This document shows positions 19,048 through 29,558 of a stretch of DNA of 64,000 nucleotides, one piece after another. How positions within the stretch are numbered: the first letter of the stretch is position 1; each line of letters opens with the position of its first letter. The position numbers and the translations under genes were made by a program. The stretch comes from Microcyclospora pomicola (Eukaryota; Ascomycota; Dothideomycetes; Capnodiales): contig NHNY01000035.1 in NCBI GenBank assembly GCA_002786065.1, forward strand, positions 186,001 through 250,000, given 5' to 3'. The notes under the pieces were generated by a model. It was given only the letters and a program-made list of their open reading frames with translations, made no database searches and was not told the origin of the DNA.

Positions 19048-19368
19048 TCAGACGCCGATCGCACACCGAGCAAAGATGCGCAGGCATGACGAGTCGCATA
19101 GACGACGAAATGCCGATAGGTTGTTTTGCTCCGCGTCACGCACCGCGTACATGAACGTTACATGCTCGCTAGTGAACGAGCTGTCGTCGTCGAGTGGGGA
19201 CGGGTGCTCGAATCCATGTTTCGGTTGAGTGTACATGTACTGCAGGCCGCGTGGACCAAGGGAGCTGGTCGATAAGCGGAAAACCGGATCATACGCCGGC
19301 GGATCGACGAGACGCGCAGCATCCCCCGTTCTGCCACTGGAAGGCATTCGTGGTGTGAAGCTTGCCAT
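19048..19368 (-). CDS. Doubtful small hypothetical protein
   Basis: A 106-codon frame starting at ATG 19368. The first ~75 residues have protein-like composition, with Pro/Ser/Asp-rich segments (DAARLVDPPAYDPVFRLST, GLQYMYTQPKHGFEHP). The last 30 look random. A plausible donor (GTGCGT) after HVTFMYA suggests the frame could be the first exon of a longer, unresolved gene. No family is recognised. It lies 135 bp upstream of the ASST-like start on the same strand, so it could equally be part of that gene's 5' UTR. Confidence 0.2.
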   Translation of the reverse strand: MASFTPRMPSSGRTGDAARLVDPPAYDPVFRLSTSSLGPRGLQYMYTQPKHGFEHPSPLDDDSSFTSEHVTFMYAVRDAEQNNLSAFRRLCDSSCLRIFARCAIGV

Positions 19369-21636
19369 GCGAATGTGTGAGCGTCCTGTGGCGTTGCAGA
19401 GATGAACAACGCATTGTATGCTGTACGCTGTGGCTGGAGGATGCTGTTAGTACCGCGACATGAAGTCGTGATCGTCCGTCTACCTTATGCAGCCTCAGTG
19501 GGATTTGCGAGGCTTTAGGGTGAGCGATGGTCCGTGCCGCCACAGTCCGTGCGCTGACTCGCGTCACCTTCGCCCCGGACTGTCACATCGTCTTTTCAGT
19601 TTTTCTCTCATAACGCCCGATGTCCGCCGTGGATCATGCATGTATGCTGCAACGGGATTCTTTGGACATGTTGCAGTAATCAATTCTTAACGACTTCACC
19701 ACTATTCACGGCTCAACCATTAATTTGGCGGTCTCGTGTCGTCGAGGAACTGGTATCGAGTGTGGCCATCACCTAGATTTGTGACGACTTCAAGAGAGGA
19801 ACGATCATTGGCCAAGACTGATGTTCCAGTGTTCGCATGTAATCCGTCAATTGCATGCGGAGGAGTGCTGAGTTCCTCGTCTGCACAAGTCTGGACCACT
19901 GAGGCTGTGGATGAGTGGTTTCGCCATTGTGCAACTTTCCTGCCGAACCATATGCAGATGAGCTTTGTATGGTGAAGCGTGCCAAGAGTGGCCCATGAGA
20001 CCTGTTTGGGAAGTCCTTTGAGCTCAGCAATCATCGGCTGCATGGCGTACGAGTCCGGTCGTATGTCAAGAGGTGATCCGTCTCCCCTGCCATGTCAATG
20101 ATCCTGTCGGCCGAAAGATCACACAAGGCGATCATTTGGTTTGGCGAGCCTTGATTCTCACGAATGCAACTTCCGTCATGTCGAAAGCCACAGAATTCGC
20201 CTTCGTGGGAGATCCAAGTACTACAGCTAATTGCGCCGCAGAGTTGTGTCTGGACTATGCCATTTTCTCATCTTGTCGAGTAGCTTTCAGTCATCTTTGC
20301 ACATTCAGGGATGCATGGCGAGGGATGATGCGCTATGGGTTCCAGACAACTTGTCTTTGCAATGGGCTGAGATCGAGAAGGGCTATTGAACCGAGGCTTT
20401 GAGGATTCGCCATTGATCTGTCCGAGTTGCTCGATCTGGGTCGATCACTCGCCATCTGATTGGCATCGGTCAAGTGCCATTTTGCGCAGCAATGGACTCC
20501 TGTCGACAAGCCCGAGAGGTAAATGGCGTAGGTTTCTGGGTAAGAGCGGCAGCTTCGACAGCATGCTGCTTCATTGTGTGTGACCATACTTACTTCGGAT
20601 CCGTCAAGATCCTCATTCGTCTGCTGCCGCATGTACATACGCTTGATGCAATATTCTGGCCAAAGCATTGGTTCGTTGATCTTTGTCTGTGGGGATCGTA
20701 TTTGAAGACGTGATCAGGAATGTCTACGATCACGTTGGCTTGCAGTCAAGAAGACGACATTAGCGTTCACTTTCGAGCGCCTCATTGAAGATCAATTGCG
20801 ATCACTATGCAGAACGAAAAACATATCAATGATATTGGATCATCCATAGCTTTGAGCACGACATGTGTACTCTTCGAAAGTTAAGCTTGCGCAGAACTTG
20901 GCGCATGAACTTTAAACTGACGACTTCAGCAATGATGCATTCTAGTCCCCTCCTCGTTTGATGACATCGTATACATGAATGGCGGATCATTGAAGCTGGC
21001 TCCTGCAGAGAAGATCACAATATGCATGGCTGATCGATCTTACCGTCGACACAGATGCGCGCACGGCTTCCGTGGTGAACAGCCTCGACTACCCTACAGC
21101 GCGGGTCGCCAGGTCTGTTCGTTTCCATGATGAGGTTTTGGTTCCAGAATCGCAGCCTGCGTATACGGACGCATCGATGCCCGGCTATCTTTATACACAT
21201 GCAAGGTCGACTCACGTTCCGAGCCCTGACACCTATCTGCGTTGTAAAAAGTTGATGTCAGATGGCGTGCTACACACTGGAAATTGCCTGACGACAGCAT
21301 GACCCCGAAACCAGATCTACAACCCCAGTCTTTGGTACTTGTGGCTTGCCGATCAGTGAACTATCAGACCTCGCTGGCACAGAAACACGCTTGCAAGGAT
21401 GACTTTTCTCACGCAGCTAGGAAAGCTTCTCCATAGTTCCCTTTCCGTTGTATACCCTGCTTCCGAAGAACTTTGGATGCGCTTGAGTATCTCAAGCGGA
21501 TCGTCAGCTCATGCGTTGAGCAGCATAACGACAGTACGTTGAAGATCATTGGTGAACTACTCGCACTTTGGATCATGACACCACAGAGATCGGAGCCTCC
21601 AGGAAGAGATCAAGAACTGAGCACTGATACGAGGCA

Positions 21637-21644
21637 TATATAAG
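21637..21644 (+). promoter_or_regulatory. TATA box of the peroxygenase gene
   Basis: TATATAAG lies 114 bp upstream of the peroxygenase ATG, a normal distance for a fungal TATA box with a short leader. A consensus TATA box fits an inducible secreted enzyme. Confidence 0.5.
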
Positions 21645-21757
21645 ATGCTTGTTATCCCACATCGAAGTTTGATCCATACAAGCACATTCCTCTACTTCTT
21701 TGCCTCCAACATCAACGATCACTTGTCTTCGAACCTGTTCGAACTCTGATATCTACC

Positions 21758-23204
21758 ATGAAGTCTACACTACTTCTTGCCAGCGCTCTTTGCGCCACGG
21801 CTTTTCCACACCTCAAAGATGACCGCACCTCGCTCGACTTGTCGAATATCATGGCGAACCTCCAGCGCCGTAATGTTCTCAGCCGAGGAGATGCGCTTGG
21901 CACTTCGGCAGCAGAGAGTAACTGCGGCACCAAGGCTTGTCCAACTTTCGATGGCGAAGGCATCATGAAGCTCCATTCTATCCACCCCAGGAGTATCACT
22001 GATTGTTGCGAACAGATCAGCTGGTATCTGTCAGTGGTGAGCACCAGTGGCTTGCTCCCACCGAGAGTGACATTCGTGGCCCTTGCCCGGGGCTGAACGC
22101 AGCTGCAAACCATGGCTACTTGCCACGAAATGGCATTGCCTCCATCGAGCAGACTGTGTCTGGTCTTGGAGCACTCTACAACCTCGGACCACGAATCTCC
22201 GCCGTCCTTGCTGCCTACGCTATTGCCATCGATGGCAACGTCGCTGAGGGCGTGTGGTCCATTGGTGGCCCACTTCCCTCTGACAGCTTGACCAGTATGT
22301 GACAAGGATGCTCTCAACCACCACTCGCTGCCCAATACTGATCTTGATATGTACAGGCGGACTTCTCGGAACCGGTCAGGGTCTTTCCTACTCTCACAAC
22401 AATTATGAAGGAGACTCGTCCATTGGACGTGGTGATGCTTACCTCAATCAAGGAGATGCACATTCTCTGAACATCACTCGCTTCGAGAAGGTCTACAACA
22501 TTGCTGTCGATGATGGCAGCAACCGCTACACTCTCGACAAGTTTCGATCCAAGTTTGAGGAGGCTCAAGATGAGTCCATCGCCAACAACCCTAACTACTT
22601 CACTGGCGCTTTCTCCACTGTCGTCGTCGTTCCTGCTGCGTACAACTTCGTCATCAACCTCATGAGCAACCACTCCGCCGACGAGCCAGCGGGCTACCTT
22701 GACGGCTACAGTTTCAAGAGTTTCTTCGGTGTGTCCGGAGAGCCAGGTAGCTTCGAGTGGTTGAAAGGTCAGGAGCGCGTCCCAGAAAATTGGTACCGTC
22801 GTCCCTCTTACGCCCCATACGAGGCTCAGGATGTCGTTGGTGATGTCGCCCTCGGTTACCTTGCCTACCCCAACACCCTCAAATTCGGCGGTAACACCGG
22901 CAAGGTCAACACCTTCACTGGGCTCAACGTCGCCAACATCACCGGTGGCGTCATCGATGCCGAGACCCTCTTCACCGGGGACAACTTCGCTTGCTTTGCC
23001 TTCCAGCTCCTCCAGCAGGGTATTCCCAACTTCCTCGACACCGCCATCAACGACCTCTCGGCCGCCACCAATCTTGTCAACAAGTATGTCGGCCCTATCG
23101 TCGGCGGCCTGTCCTGCCCACAGCTCGGCAACTTCTCCCTTGGCCTTTTCGACCAATTCCCTGGCTACACCTACAGCCCAAGTGGCCCGGACACCAACTA
23201 CTAA
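21758..23204 (+). CDS. Heme-thiolate peroxidase / unspecific peroxygenase (chloroperoxidase family)
   Basis: Proposed exons 21758-21959, 22016-22294 and 22357-23204, giving 442 aa. Intron 2 is a clean GT-AG. Intron 1 is uncertain: the version that keeps the family-typical run CPTFDGE-D-QLVSVSGEHQWLAP needs a GC donor (GCATCA at 21960), while a canonical GT donor at 21918 would give 428 aa and drop the FDG region. Seen: a signal peptide (MKSTLLLASALCATAF), the heme-ligand motif RGPCPGLNAAANHGYLP (proximal Cys91), and the acid-base motif EGDSSIGRGD (Glu179 and Arg186), plus N-glycosylation sites. Family knowledge: PCP with EGD and a downstream Arg marks long-type UPOs, secreted enzymes that use H2O2 to oxygenate or halogenate organic compounds. 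The gene is convergent with the Gfo/Idh/MocA gene. Confidence 0.85.
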
Positions 23205-23570
23205 ATGCAGCGAGCAAGGAGCACGAAGGTGGCAAAAATTTACACGATAAAGATATAGATGATGCTGGAAAAGAGCTCGGAGCCGAACTTTCCTTACGCG
23301 AGAGTTCGAAGCAGACAAGTCTCGAAGGCGTACACCAATACACTCTTTTTGACTACTGTCATGGAAACACAAAAAGCTAGTAATAGAGCTAGAGATGGAA
23401 CGAAAGTCTTACAGACATACATCATTGTCGTACGGTACCTACAGTCGTCAGTCTGGCAGCTATTGTTCGTATTTGTGTATAGATGTCATGTACAATTACA
23501 CCATAAGCTACGTTCATAAAAGGATGTCGTCTGTGCGGCGAGCCATCTCACTGTTGGTGGACAGCAGGTT
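23205..23570. other. Convergent intergenic region
   Basis: 366 bp between the peroxygenase (+) and oxidoreductase (-) stop codons. It must hold both 3' UTRs. Nothing else is seen. Confidence 0.5.
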
Positions 23571-24644
23571 TCACAAACGAATACTTCGCTCCTCCGACGA
23601 GCTTTGCGTTGCAGCATCCAGAATCCTCATCACATCACGCGCCTCTTCAGCCGTCACCGGCAATTCACCTTGGCCCCTCAGCGCTGCCGAGAAACGACGA
23701 TAGAACTCGACATACGTGGCTGGCTGTACCGTTGCATACGTGGTCCGCTTGAGTTTGTCATCCTCGACTGTGGTCAGGGAGCCAAAGTGCGATTCGGGCT
23801 CAATGCCGAATCCTGCAACGCCAGGTTTCGAGCCGTCCTTCAGCTGATCTTCTTGAACGTCCAGATGGTATTTCTGGAAAGATCCCTTGGCACCTTTTAC
23901 CCAGAAACGTAATTGCTCGGCCTCGGGACTAATTACACCGGCTTTGACGGTTGCAAGCATTCCATCGTAATGGAGAAGCACGGTACAAGAGTCCGACGCT
24001 CCTCCAGTGACTCCTCGTCTTTGGTTGATGAGAAAGCCGGTTACTTTCTGCGGTAGGCCGAAGGAATGGTACACTTGGTCGATCAGATGACTTCCCAACT
24101 CGTACAAAGCGCCATGCCCAGGTGAGTCTTTCGACTTCCACGAGTCTTCTGGAGGATCCGGACGGTGACGATCGAAATGTGTCTCGAATTCGGCGATGTC
24201 GCCTAACTTGCCATCTGATATGACTTTCTTCAAGGTCAAATAGTCGGAATCGAAGCGGCGATTTTGATAGACCGTCAAGTGCTTTCCGCATTGGTTGCGA
24301 ATCGCGATCAACTCCTCCGCTTGTTTCGCCGTTTGTACGAATGGCTTCTCCACCACTACATGCTTTCCCGCCTCCAACGAGGCTTTGCACATCTCGAAAT
24401 GTGTCTCGGGGATACTAGTGATGATGACCACATCGACTTTCTCGTCATTGTACATTTCTTCAGCAGATCGCCAAGTCCTGACGCCGGCAAAATCTTTAGA
24501 AGCATCATCGTCTGGTTTCGGAGTCCGCTGAACAATTCCGTACAGTTTGTAGTCTGATGGCAAAGCGAGGATCAACGGTATGTGAAAGATCTTGGCGGAT
24601 TTTCCATATCCAATGATGGTCACATTCAACGGATCTGTAGCCAT
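23571..24644 (-). CDS. Gfo/Idh/MocA-family oxidoreductase
   Basis: Single exon of 357 aa; the ATG at 24644 is the first in frame. Seen: an N-terminal Rossmann fold with GYGKSAK (12-18, a GxGxxA-like NAD(P) loop), VDVVIITSIPETHFEM, the family signature KHVVVEKPF (EKPF at 99-102), then the alpha/beta C-terminal domain with GALYELGSHLIDQVYHSFG, whose ELGSHLID segment is the usual substrate-side motif. Family knowledge: members are NAD(P)-dependent dehydrogenases or reductases of sugars, inositols or biliverdin. The sequence resembles the broadly conserved fungal group near yeast YMR315W. The specific substrate is not predictable. No targeting signal, so cytosolic. Confidence 0.88.
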   Translation of the reverse strand: MATDPLNVTIIGYGKSAKIFHIPLILALPSDYKLYGIVQRTPKPDDDASKDFAGVRTWRSAEEMYNDEKVDVVIITSIPETHFEMCKASLEAGKHVVVEKPFVQTAKQAEELIAIRNQCGKHLTVYQNRRFDSDYLTLKKVISDGKLGDIAEFETHFDRHRPDPPEDSWKSKDSPGHGALYELGSHLIDQVYHSFGLPQKVTGFLINQRRGVTGGASDSCTVLLHYDGMLATVKAGVISPEAEQLRFWVKGAKGSFQKYHLDVQEDQLKDGSKPGVAGFGIEPESHFGSLTTVEDDKLKRTTYATVQPATYVEFYRRFSAALRGQGELPVTAEEARDVMRILDAATQSSSEERSIRL

Positions 24645-24849
24645 GCTGGTATACTGCAAACTGTTCTTTGTGGTTTTGTGACTGCACGTCGTGCTTGAAG
24701 TCGTAATCGATTCCGGTCGTATATGTACGTTTTAAAGATGTGTGGCGTGGCGGGGAACTCGACACATCTGGCCATCCCCGCTGGACTTCCCCATGATTGA
24801 CGCTTTGTTAGGCAATTTACGCCGTTAGAGAGCTTGAACAAAGGCCGTT

Positions 24850-26473
24850 TTAGCCGACCAGTGTATTGCGTCTTGTCTTGTCACCCTTTATTAGATCTTT
24901 TCTTCCAATGATAGCTTCGAGCGCTTGCTGTAGAGCTTTTGCATCATATCTCGCACCCTTCCCTTGCGCATCTCGTGGCCCGTACACTCGTATAGTCTCA
25001 ATCCCTGCAGCGTTAAAGTCTCCTTTGTCCAACTTTGGGGAAGTTGGACTGTCGACGTATATCACATGTGTTACATAGTGCCAGTACATAGCTGGCTGTA
25101 TATTGGCTAGTCCAGACGATGTAGCACAGGCGTTAGCTATGGCCGCAACGAAATCCATGGCTGTGTAAGATTGTGTTGATGGGCCAGTCTCACGATCGAG
25201 AGTCCCGTTCAAAATGAGTATCTTCGACCTGATGGCGTTGGACGAGATTGCATCACCCACGCCTCGTAGGATTAGCGAAGGTATGATCGATGTAAAAAGA
25301 GAACCAATGCTGTACACCACGCACGAAGCTTTGTTTAAGGCTTCCACAACTCGTGGATTGGCTGGGATCCTGATCTCCTGACCATAAGGGTTAATGTACC
25401 ACAACCTGTCGATTCGAGCAGGCAGCTCTTCTTCGTCTTCTTTAGAAAACATGATCGCCGGCTTGCGCAAAGACAGTAGGGAGCCCGGCAAGTTTGCGTC
25501 TTCGATAACGTCCTCCTCCAAGGTTAGACTTTGCAAGGGTCGTCCACCTGGCGAGTAAAGTGGCTGAGGAACAGGTGCAGCTGTTGGTGCACTCGGGTGG
25601 CTGATGTTGTTCTGTCCAATGATGGTCGTCCCGTCCTGCAGACCCGCTGCAATATGATGAGCGAAATTGGTGTTCAATGCAGGTAAAACGGCGATGTTCT
25701 CCGGTACAGCACAAATGCTTGATAGCAGGTGTATCGCGGCTTCGAACGAGCCTGTGAACAATCGTGCTCTGTCGTAGAAGTGTCAGATGTGTGTGAAAAT
25801 CACGCTGGACATGCTCCAGATAGTTAATAATCTCACCCTGTCAAGAACAAGTTCCCAATGCTGGCTCCTGAGAAGTCGAATCTGCTACTCGGTCTCATTC
25901 GCTTGACGATCTCCAGATTCATGGCATTCAGAAAGCTGCGGATCAACTCCTTCTTGGGAGAGGATATGCCGCGCCATATGGGATGAGTAGCTTCCACAAT
26001 GTCGAGCCATTCAGCTCGAGCAGGATCATAACTTCCAGGAAGCCGGTGATTAAAAAAGTGCTTTATAGCTGATGCTTCTGCGCTGTTGCGCGGGATCAGA
26101 CGTACAAGACGAGAGCGGACATCGCCAATGCCTGACCAACCCGGTCAGTGAAAGCAAACCCATTGGGTAAGGATGGCTTTATGTTGTTACCAGGTCCACC
26201 GAAAACGCGGATGAGTTCGCTTGAACTTCCACCGTTATCAGAGATCGGGATTACGTATGCAAGAGAACTCTCGTTCGCTTCTCGGACGTGATTGAAGACA
26301 TCCACAAGATTATTCGCAGCGCTGCCGCCAGAGAAAACGACGATCCCGCTCCGATCGTTAAAGGCCGGGGTGGCGGGGCGAAGAATGGTTGGCTCCTCAA
26401 GGATAGTCAGACGAAGTGAGCCTTGACCGGGCGTTGTACCATTGGGATTACTGAGTGCTGTCTCCTGTTGCAT
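24850..26473 (-). CDS. CofD/YvcK-family (UPF0052) protein
   Basis: Three exons on the - strand: 26473-26191, 26131-25837 and 25768-24850 (introns of 59 and 68 nt), giving 498 aa. Seen: an opening strand with the GGSAANNL loop, then SDNGGSSSELIRVFGGPGIGDVRSR, where GGPGIGD spans the first splice junction, FSGASIGNLFLTGA, and IVYSIGSLFTSIIPSLI near the C-terminus. Family knowledge: CofD transfers 2-phospho-L-lactate in F420 synthesis, and the YvcK branch binds UDP-sugars and controls central carbon and cell-wall metabolism in bacteria. Fungi keep an uncharacterised homologue (YNL011C in yeast). This gene is closer to the YvcK/UPF0052 branch by length and by the absence of other F420 genes. Its function in fungi is unknown. 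Confidence 0.82.
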
Positions 26474-26902
26474 ATTTGTGGTTTAGTAGTCTTCCTCGAA
26501 TAAGTGATAGTACCGCGAATGAGCTGTCACGAGGACATTTATATGTTCAGAACATGTTTGTCGGCTTGGACTGTTTTGAGATGCCGCTTGCGGGTATGGC
26601 GTTCTTGGAAGTGAGCGAAAATGCACCATATGGTTAAGGTAAGATAATATGTACAGACATGAGCGCCATACAGCCTTCATAACTACAAAATCGAAGCGTG
26701 CAGTCTTGGGCTGATGCAGAAGTGCCCACCGTTTCGCGGCTCGCACACCAAAACAGACTCATCATGCTCGAGGTCCGAGCATGCCAACGCGACACCCTGC
26801 TCTCTCATTCCTTGAGAAGTCACTGGTCCATCCTCTGCATTTGTATAGATACCACACTGGAAGCACCTGCCCGTCCGTCGCTCAACCTGCGTGTCGACAC
26901 AC
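26474..26902. other. Intergenic, CofD-like gene to complex I-like gene
   Basis: 429 bp between two - strand genes, holding the CofD-like promoter and the 3' UTR of the small gene. A Cys-containing frame at 26683-26970 overlaps the neighbouring gene in another frame and is not supported. Confidence 0.4.
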
Positions 26903-27259
26903 CTAAGCACTTGGTCGTAGTCCTTCGCCATGCTTCTGTACCTCGCTTTGCACATCCACAATACCCTCACGTTCTGCTCGTCGTCTCCGCTTCTCCAGTA
27001 GCTTTTCCTTTGTGTCGCTCAAGTATCGCATTTGCCGTGTGTCAACGTCTTGCAGCCAGTAGCCGAACCCGGCGCCAACCGATGCGTAGATGGGGTAGGC
27101 CCAGGGAGTGGAGAAGAAAGGCCGCATTTCGATGCCCATTTGCCAGAATCGTACCGCGACGCCTGCGATTTGCAGTGATCAGCTGTGGCAATTGACAGCC
27201 AATTCGTGTGCGTCTGTAGACCTACCGAAGCCGGACCAAAAGAGAATCTTGTTCACCAT
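26903..27259 (-). CDS. Small single-TM mitochondrial protein, complex I accessory subunit-like
   Basis: Two exons on the - strand, 27259-27226 and 27162-26903 (63-nt intron), giving 97 aa. Seen: a hydrophobic start (MVNKILFWSGFGVAVRFWQ), EMRPFFSTPW, one probable membrane segment (YPIYASVGAGFGYWLQ), and a basic coiled tail (KEKLLEKRRRRAERE). The arrangement of a short membrane helix, Asp/Arg step and charged helix resembles NDUFB1/MNLL-type accessory subunits, and I recall fungal orthologues labelled as a 14 kDa NADH-ubiquinone oxidoreductase subunit. That label is from memory and is not verified. The first coding exon is only 34 nt. It is divergent from the Shg1-domain gene, which starts 325 bp away. 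Confidence 0.65.
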
Positions 27260-27584
27260 TTTGGCGATAGGTGTCTGATGGATGATTTTGTGATTATGGA
27301 GAGGCCAAACGCATCGACCCTTGGTATTATCCCTGAATCTTGGCCAGAGTCACGAACAGCGAGAGTCAGAAAGTCACGCGTTGCTCTTTTGGTGGTGTTT
27401 GTTGGCTATCTGCCCTGTCGCATAGCTCAGTACCACAAGCTGTGATTGGAAGCAGGGGAGGACTTCCTGGCCCGGTCACGTGATTGCGCGCTGCCGCATC
27501 TCGACTAAGTTCAAATTATTACTCCGGATCTAGGGTCGCTTCACTCAACACGTCTATCGGTCCCGCTGGAGGAATCGCCTGGAT
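27260..27584. promoter_or_regulatory. Bidirectional promoter
   Basis: 325 bp between the start codons of the complex I-like gene (-) and the Shg1-domain gene (+). It must contain both core promoters. No clear TATA box is seen. Confidence 0.5.
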
Positions 27585-29558
27585 ATGGCGGAAATATCTA
27601 TGGGCGGACTCGGCGAGTTCGAGTTGCCCGCACGTAAGAAACCAAAAGTAGCCGAGCTACCACTGTCCTCGACCCAACGTGCCACGATCGACAGCATGCT
27701 GCATACCTTCAAGAAGAAGGGCGAATTCGATGCATTACGCAAGAAGACATTCCAGCAATACAGCGAGAGCGCACAGCGTGGTATCTTCGAGCAGTCTCTA
27801 CGCGCCTTCACTGGCCACGAGATCGACCGCGATTCAATCAAATATCTTAAGCCAGATCGGCGAATGGGCGTTCCACTACTGGAAGGAGCTGCAGCAAGGA
27901 GTGACGTGTACAAGAAGACTGAGACTGATATTGACGCTTACATCGATCAATACTTGGCGACTGCGGAGCGAGCCTTACGTGAGATCAGACGCAAGGACAT
28001 TGGTGACGAAGCTGCGGATGAAGAACTTCGTCGCGGGGAGACCAGCGAGGAGGTGTACGCAGAACAAGCAGAGGAGAGAAAGCGGCAACGTGCAGTGAAG
28101 CGGAAGGAAGAGGAGGCCCTGCGCAAGAAGCAGGAGATGCAGGAGCGCAAGAAGAAGGAGAAAGAGGAGCTTATGAAGAAACATGAAGCTCTCATGAAGG
28201 AGACCGAACGACTCCAGCGCGAGAAGAAGCGTCGTGAAGAGCGAGAGGCGTGGAAAGCGGCAGAAAAGGAAAAAGAACGCGAGCGCATCCGCAAATACAA
28301 CGAGGAACGGGAGAAGGCGAAGCAGGAAGCCGAAGAACGTGCCAGAGCTGCAGCGGAAGAAAAGGAGAAACGCCAGAGGGAAAAGGCTGAGCGCGAACAG
28401 AAACGTATCGAGGAGGAAGCTTTACAACTCCTCTTACGTGAAGGACAGCGCATGGCTGAAAAAGCAAGACGACCCGAATTGGAGCGTAGCGAGAGCATGG
28501 AACCACCTGCCAGACTTCACAAATACAATTCTGCCGGCCGGAATTCGGCGACGAAGGAAGAGATGAGATCGCATGGTCTTATGCCGACGTCGTTGACATT
28601 ACGCCGTGGCGAGAGGGCGGGTGCTTCTGCATCGGAACACGCTCCATCCTCAGTCGTGGAGGATGATCGCCGTCGATCGTATCGCGCACGCTCTCCATCG
28701 CCTGCTCGCCCCACTTATGGCCGCAGTCGGCGCGAAAGTTCTCGAGAGCGAGAGGTCGACCGAAGAAGCTCTTATCGCGATCGTGACACTACATACCGTC
28801 GCGACACGAGCGCCGAACGCTCAGCATGGAAGAATAGTCGGACTCGTGAGCGAAGCCGTGGGGAAGAGGGAGAGGTTGTAGAGCGTGCCCCAACCCGCGC
28901 CCGCAGCAGATCACGAGACTCTCATCGTCGCCGCCGTGATTCGCGCTCCCCGCCACGTCGACGACATCGCGACTCGCGCTCAAGAACGCCTCCAAGATAC
29001 CGAGACCGGGATCGCGAACGAGAACGAGAACGAGATCGTGACCGGGATCGCGAACGCGATCGGTCTCGCCGCCGTGACCGCAGTCGAAGCCCCATAGGAA
29101 TCGATCGCTATGTTCCGGGTGGTGGCAGTACAGCACCTAGTTCCAGTATGCGGCGCGCAAGAGATGCCTCCCCGCCGAGGAGGAATAACAGAGCCGACTC
29201 ACGAGATAGAAGGAGATCATCAAGGTATGACGAAGATGACGGCCCCTCGCTGTACTCACGACAGTCTGATGTGGACCGCTACGTACCTGGTGGGGCTCGA
29301 GCAGACGATGGGAAGCCTCGACGCCGCAGTCGAAGCAGGGACCGAGCCAGGGGAGTGAGACAGGAGACGCAAGACAGCCGAGGAGGTGAGCCAAGTAATC
29401 GTGAAAAGACGAAGGAGAATGATGCTGCAAGGAGGGAAAATGGGCGAGTAATGGAGAAGAGGGAGGACGGCAAGTCTGCTGATGGGCCAGTGGAGAAGAA
29501 GCCGGATAACGAGACGAAGAAAGCGGAGGGCCAGGCTGAAGCCGTCAACAATGATTAG
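27585..29558 (+). CDS. Shg1/BOD1-domain protein with coiled coil and RS domain
   Basis: Single exon of 657 aa. Seen: an N-terminal Shg1/BOD1-type helical domain at about 28-130 (TIDSMLHTFKKKGEFDALRK, with KYLKPDRRMGVP), a very charged coiled coil at about 150-300 (Glu/Lys/Arg, QERKKKEKEELMKKHE), then a long RS-like region at about 355-590 with RSRS, SRSRSRD and alternating RD/RE repeats, and two copies of a DRYVPGG motif (about 506 and 565). Family knowledge: Shg1 is a subunit of the yeast COMPASS H3K4 methyltransferase, and BOD1/BOD1L share the domain; RS regions mediate contacts between splicing factors. The combination suggests a nuclear protein linking chromatin and RNA processing (inference). 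Yeast Shg1 is much shorter and lacks the RS tail. The codon repeats behind the RD/RE tract are DNA-level repetitive. Confidence 0.8.
   Translation: MAEISMGGLGEFELPARKKPKVAELPLSSTQRATIDSMLHTFKKKGEFDALRKKTFQQYSESAQRGIFEQSLRAFTGHEIDRDSIKYLKPDRRMGVPLLEGAAARSDVYKKTETDIDAYIDQYLATAERALREIRRKDIGDEAADEELRRGETSEEVYAEQAEERKRQRAVKRKEEEALRKKQEMQERKKKEKEELMKKHEALMKETERLQREKKRREEREAWKAAEKEKERERIRKYNEEREKAKQEAEERARAAAEEKEKRQREKAEREQKRIEEEALQLLLREGQRMAEKARRPELERSESMEPPARLHKYNSAGRNSATKEEMRSHGLMPTSLTLRRGERAGASASEHAPSSVVEDDRRRSYRARSPSPARPTYGRSRRESSREREVDRRSSYRDRDTTYRRDTSAERSAWKNSRTRERSRGEEGEVVERAPTRARSRSRDSHRRRRDSRSPPRRRHRDSRSRTPPRYRDRDRERERERDRDRDRERDRSRRRDRSRSPIGIDRYVPGGGSTAPSSSMRRARDASPPRRNNRADSRDRRRSSRYDEDDGPSLYSRQSDVDRYVPGGARADDGKPRRRSRSRDRARGVRQETQDSRGGEPSNREKTKENDAARRENGRVMEKREDGKSADGPVEKKPDNETKKAEGQAEAVNND

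Larger units (their letters stand above)
18913..21757. other. Divergent intergenic region, ASST-like gene / peroxygenase
   Basis: About 2.8 kb between divergent genes, so it contains both promoters. It includes a doubtful small frame at 19048-19368 (listed) and a TATATAAG box near the peroxygenase. Frames from 19700 to 21300 are short and look random. No repeat or RNA gene is recognised. Confidence 0.4.

Noticed and set aside
19720-20043. 107-codon - strand frame in the ASST-like/peroxygenase gap
   Set aside because: No motif, weak composition, several alternative frames of similar length on both strands.
22314-23372. 352-codon open frame antisense to the peroxygenase gene
   Set aside because: It mirrors the third exon of a clearly recognised gene; long antisense frames are expected from its codon bias, and the translation has no family-like motif.
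26683-26970. 95-codon Cys-containing frame at the end of the complex I-like gene
   Set aside because: It overlaps that gene in another frame and shows no zinc-binding spacing or family motif.
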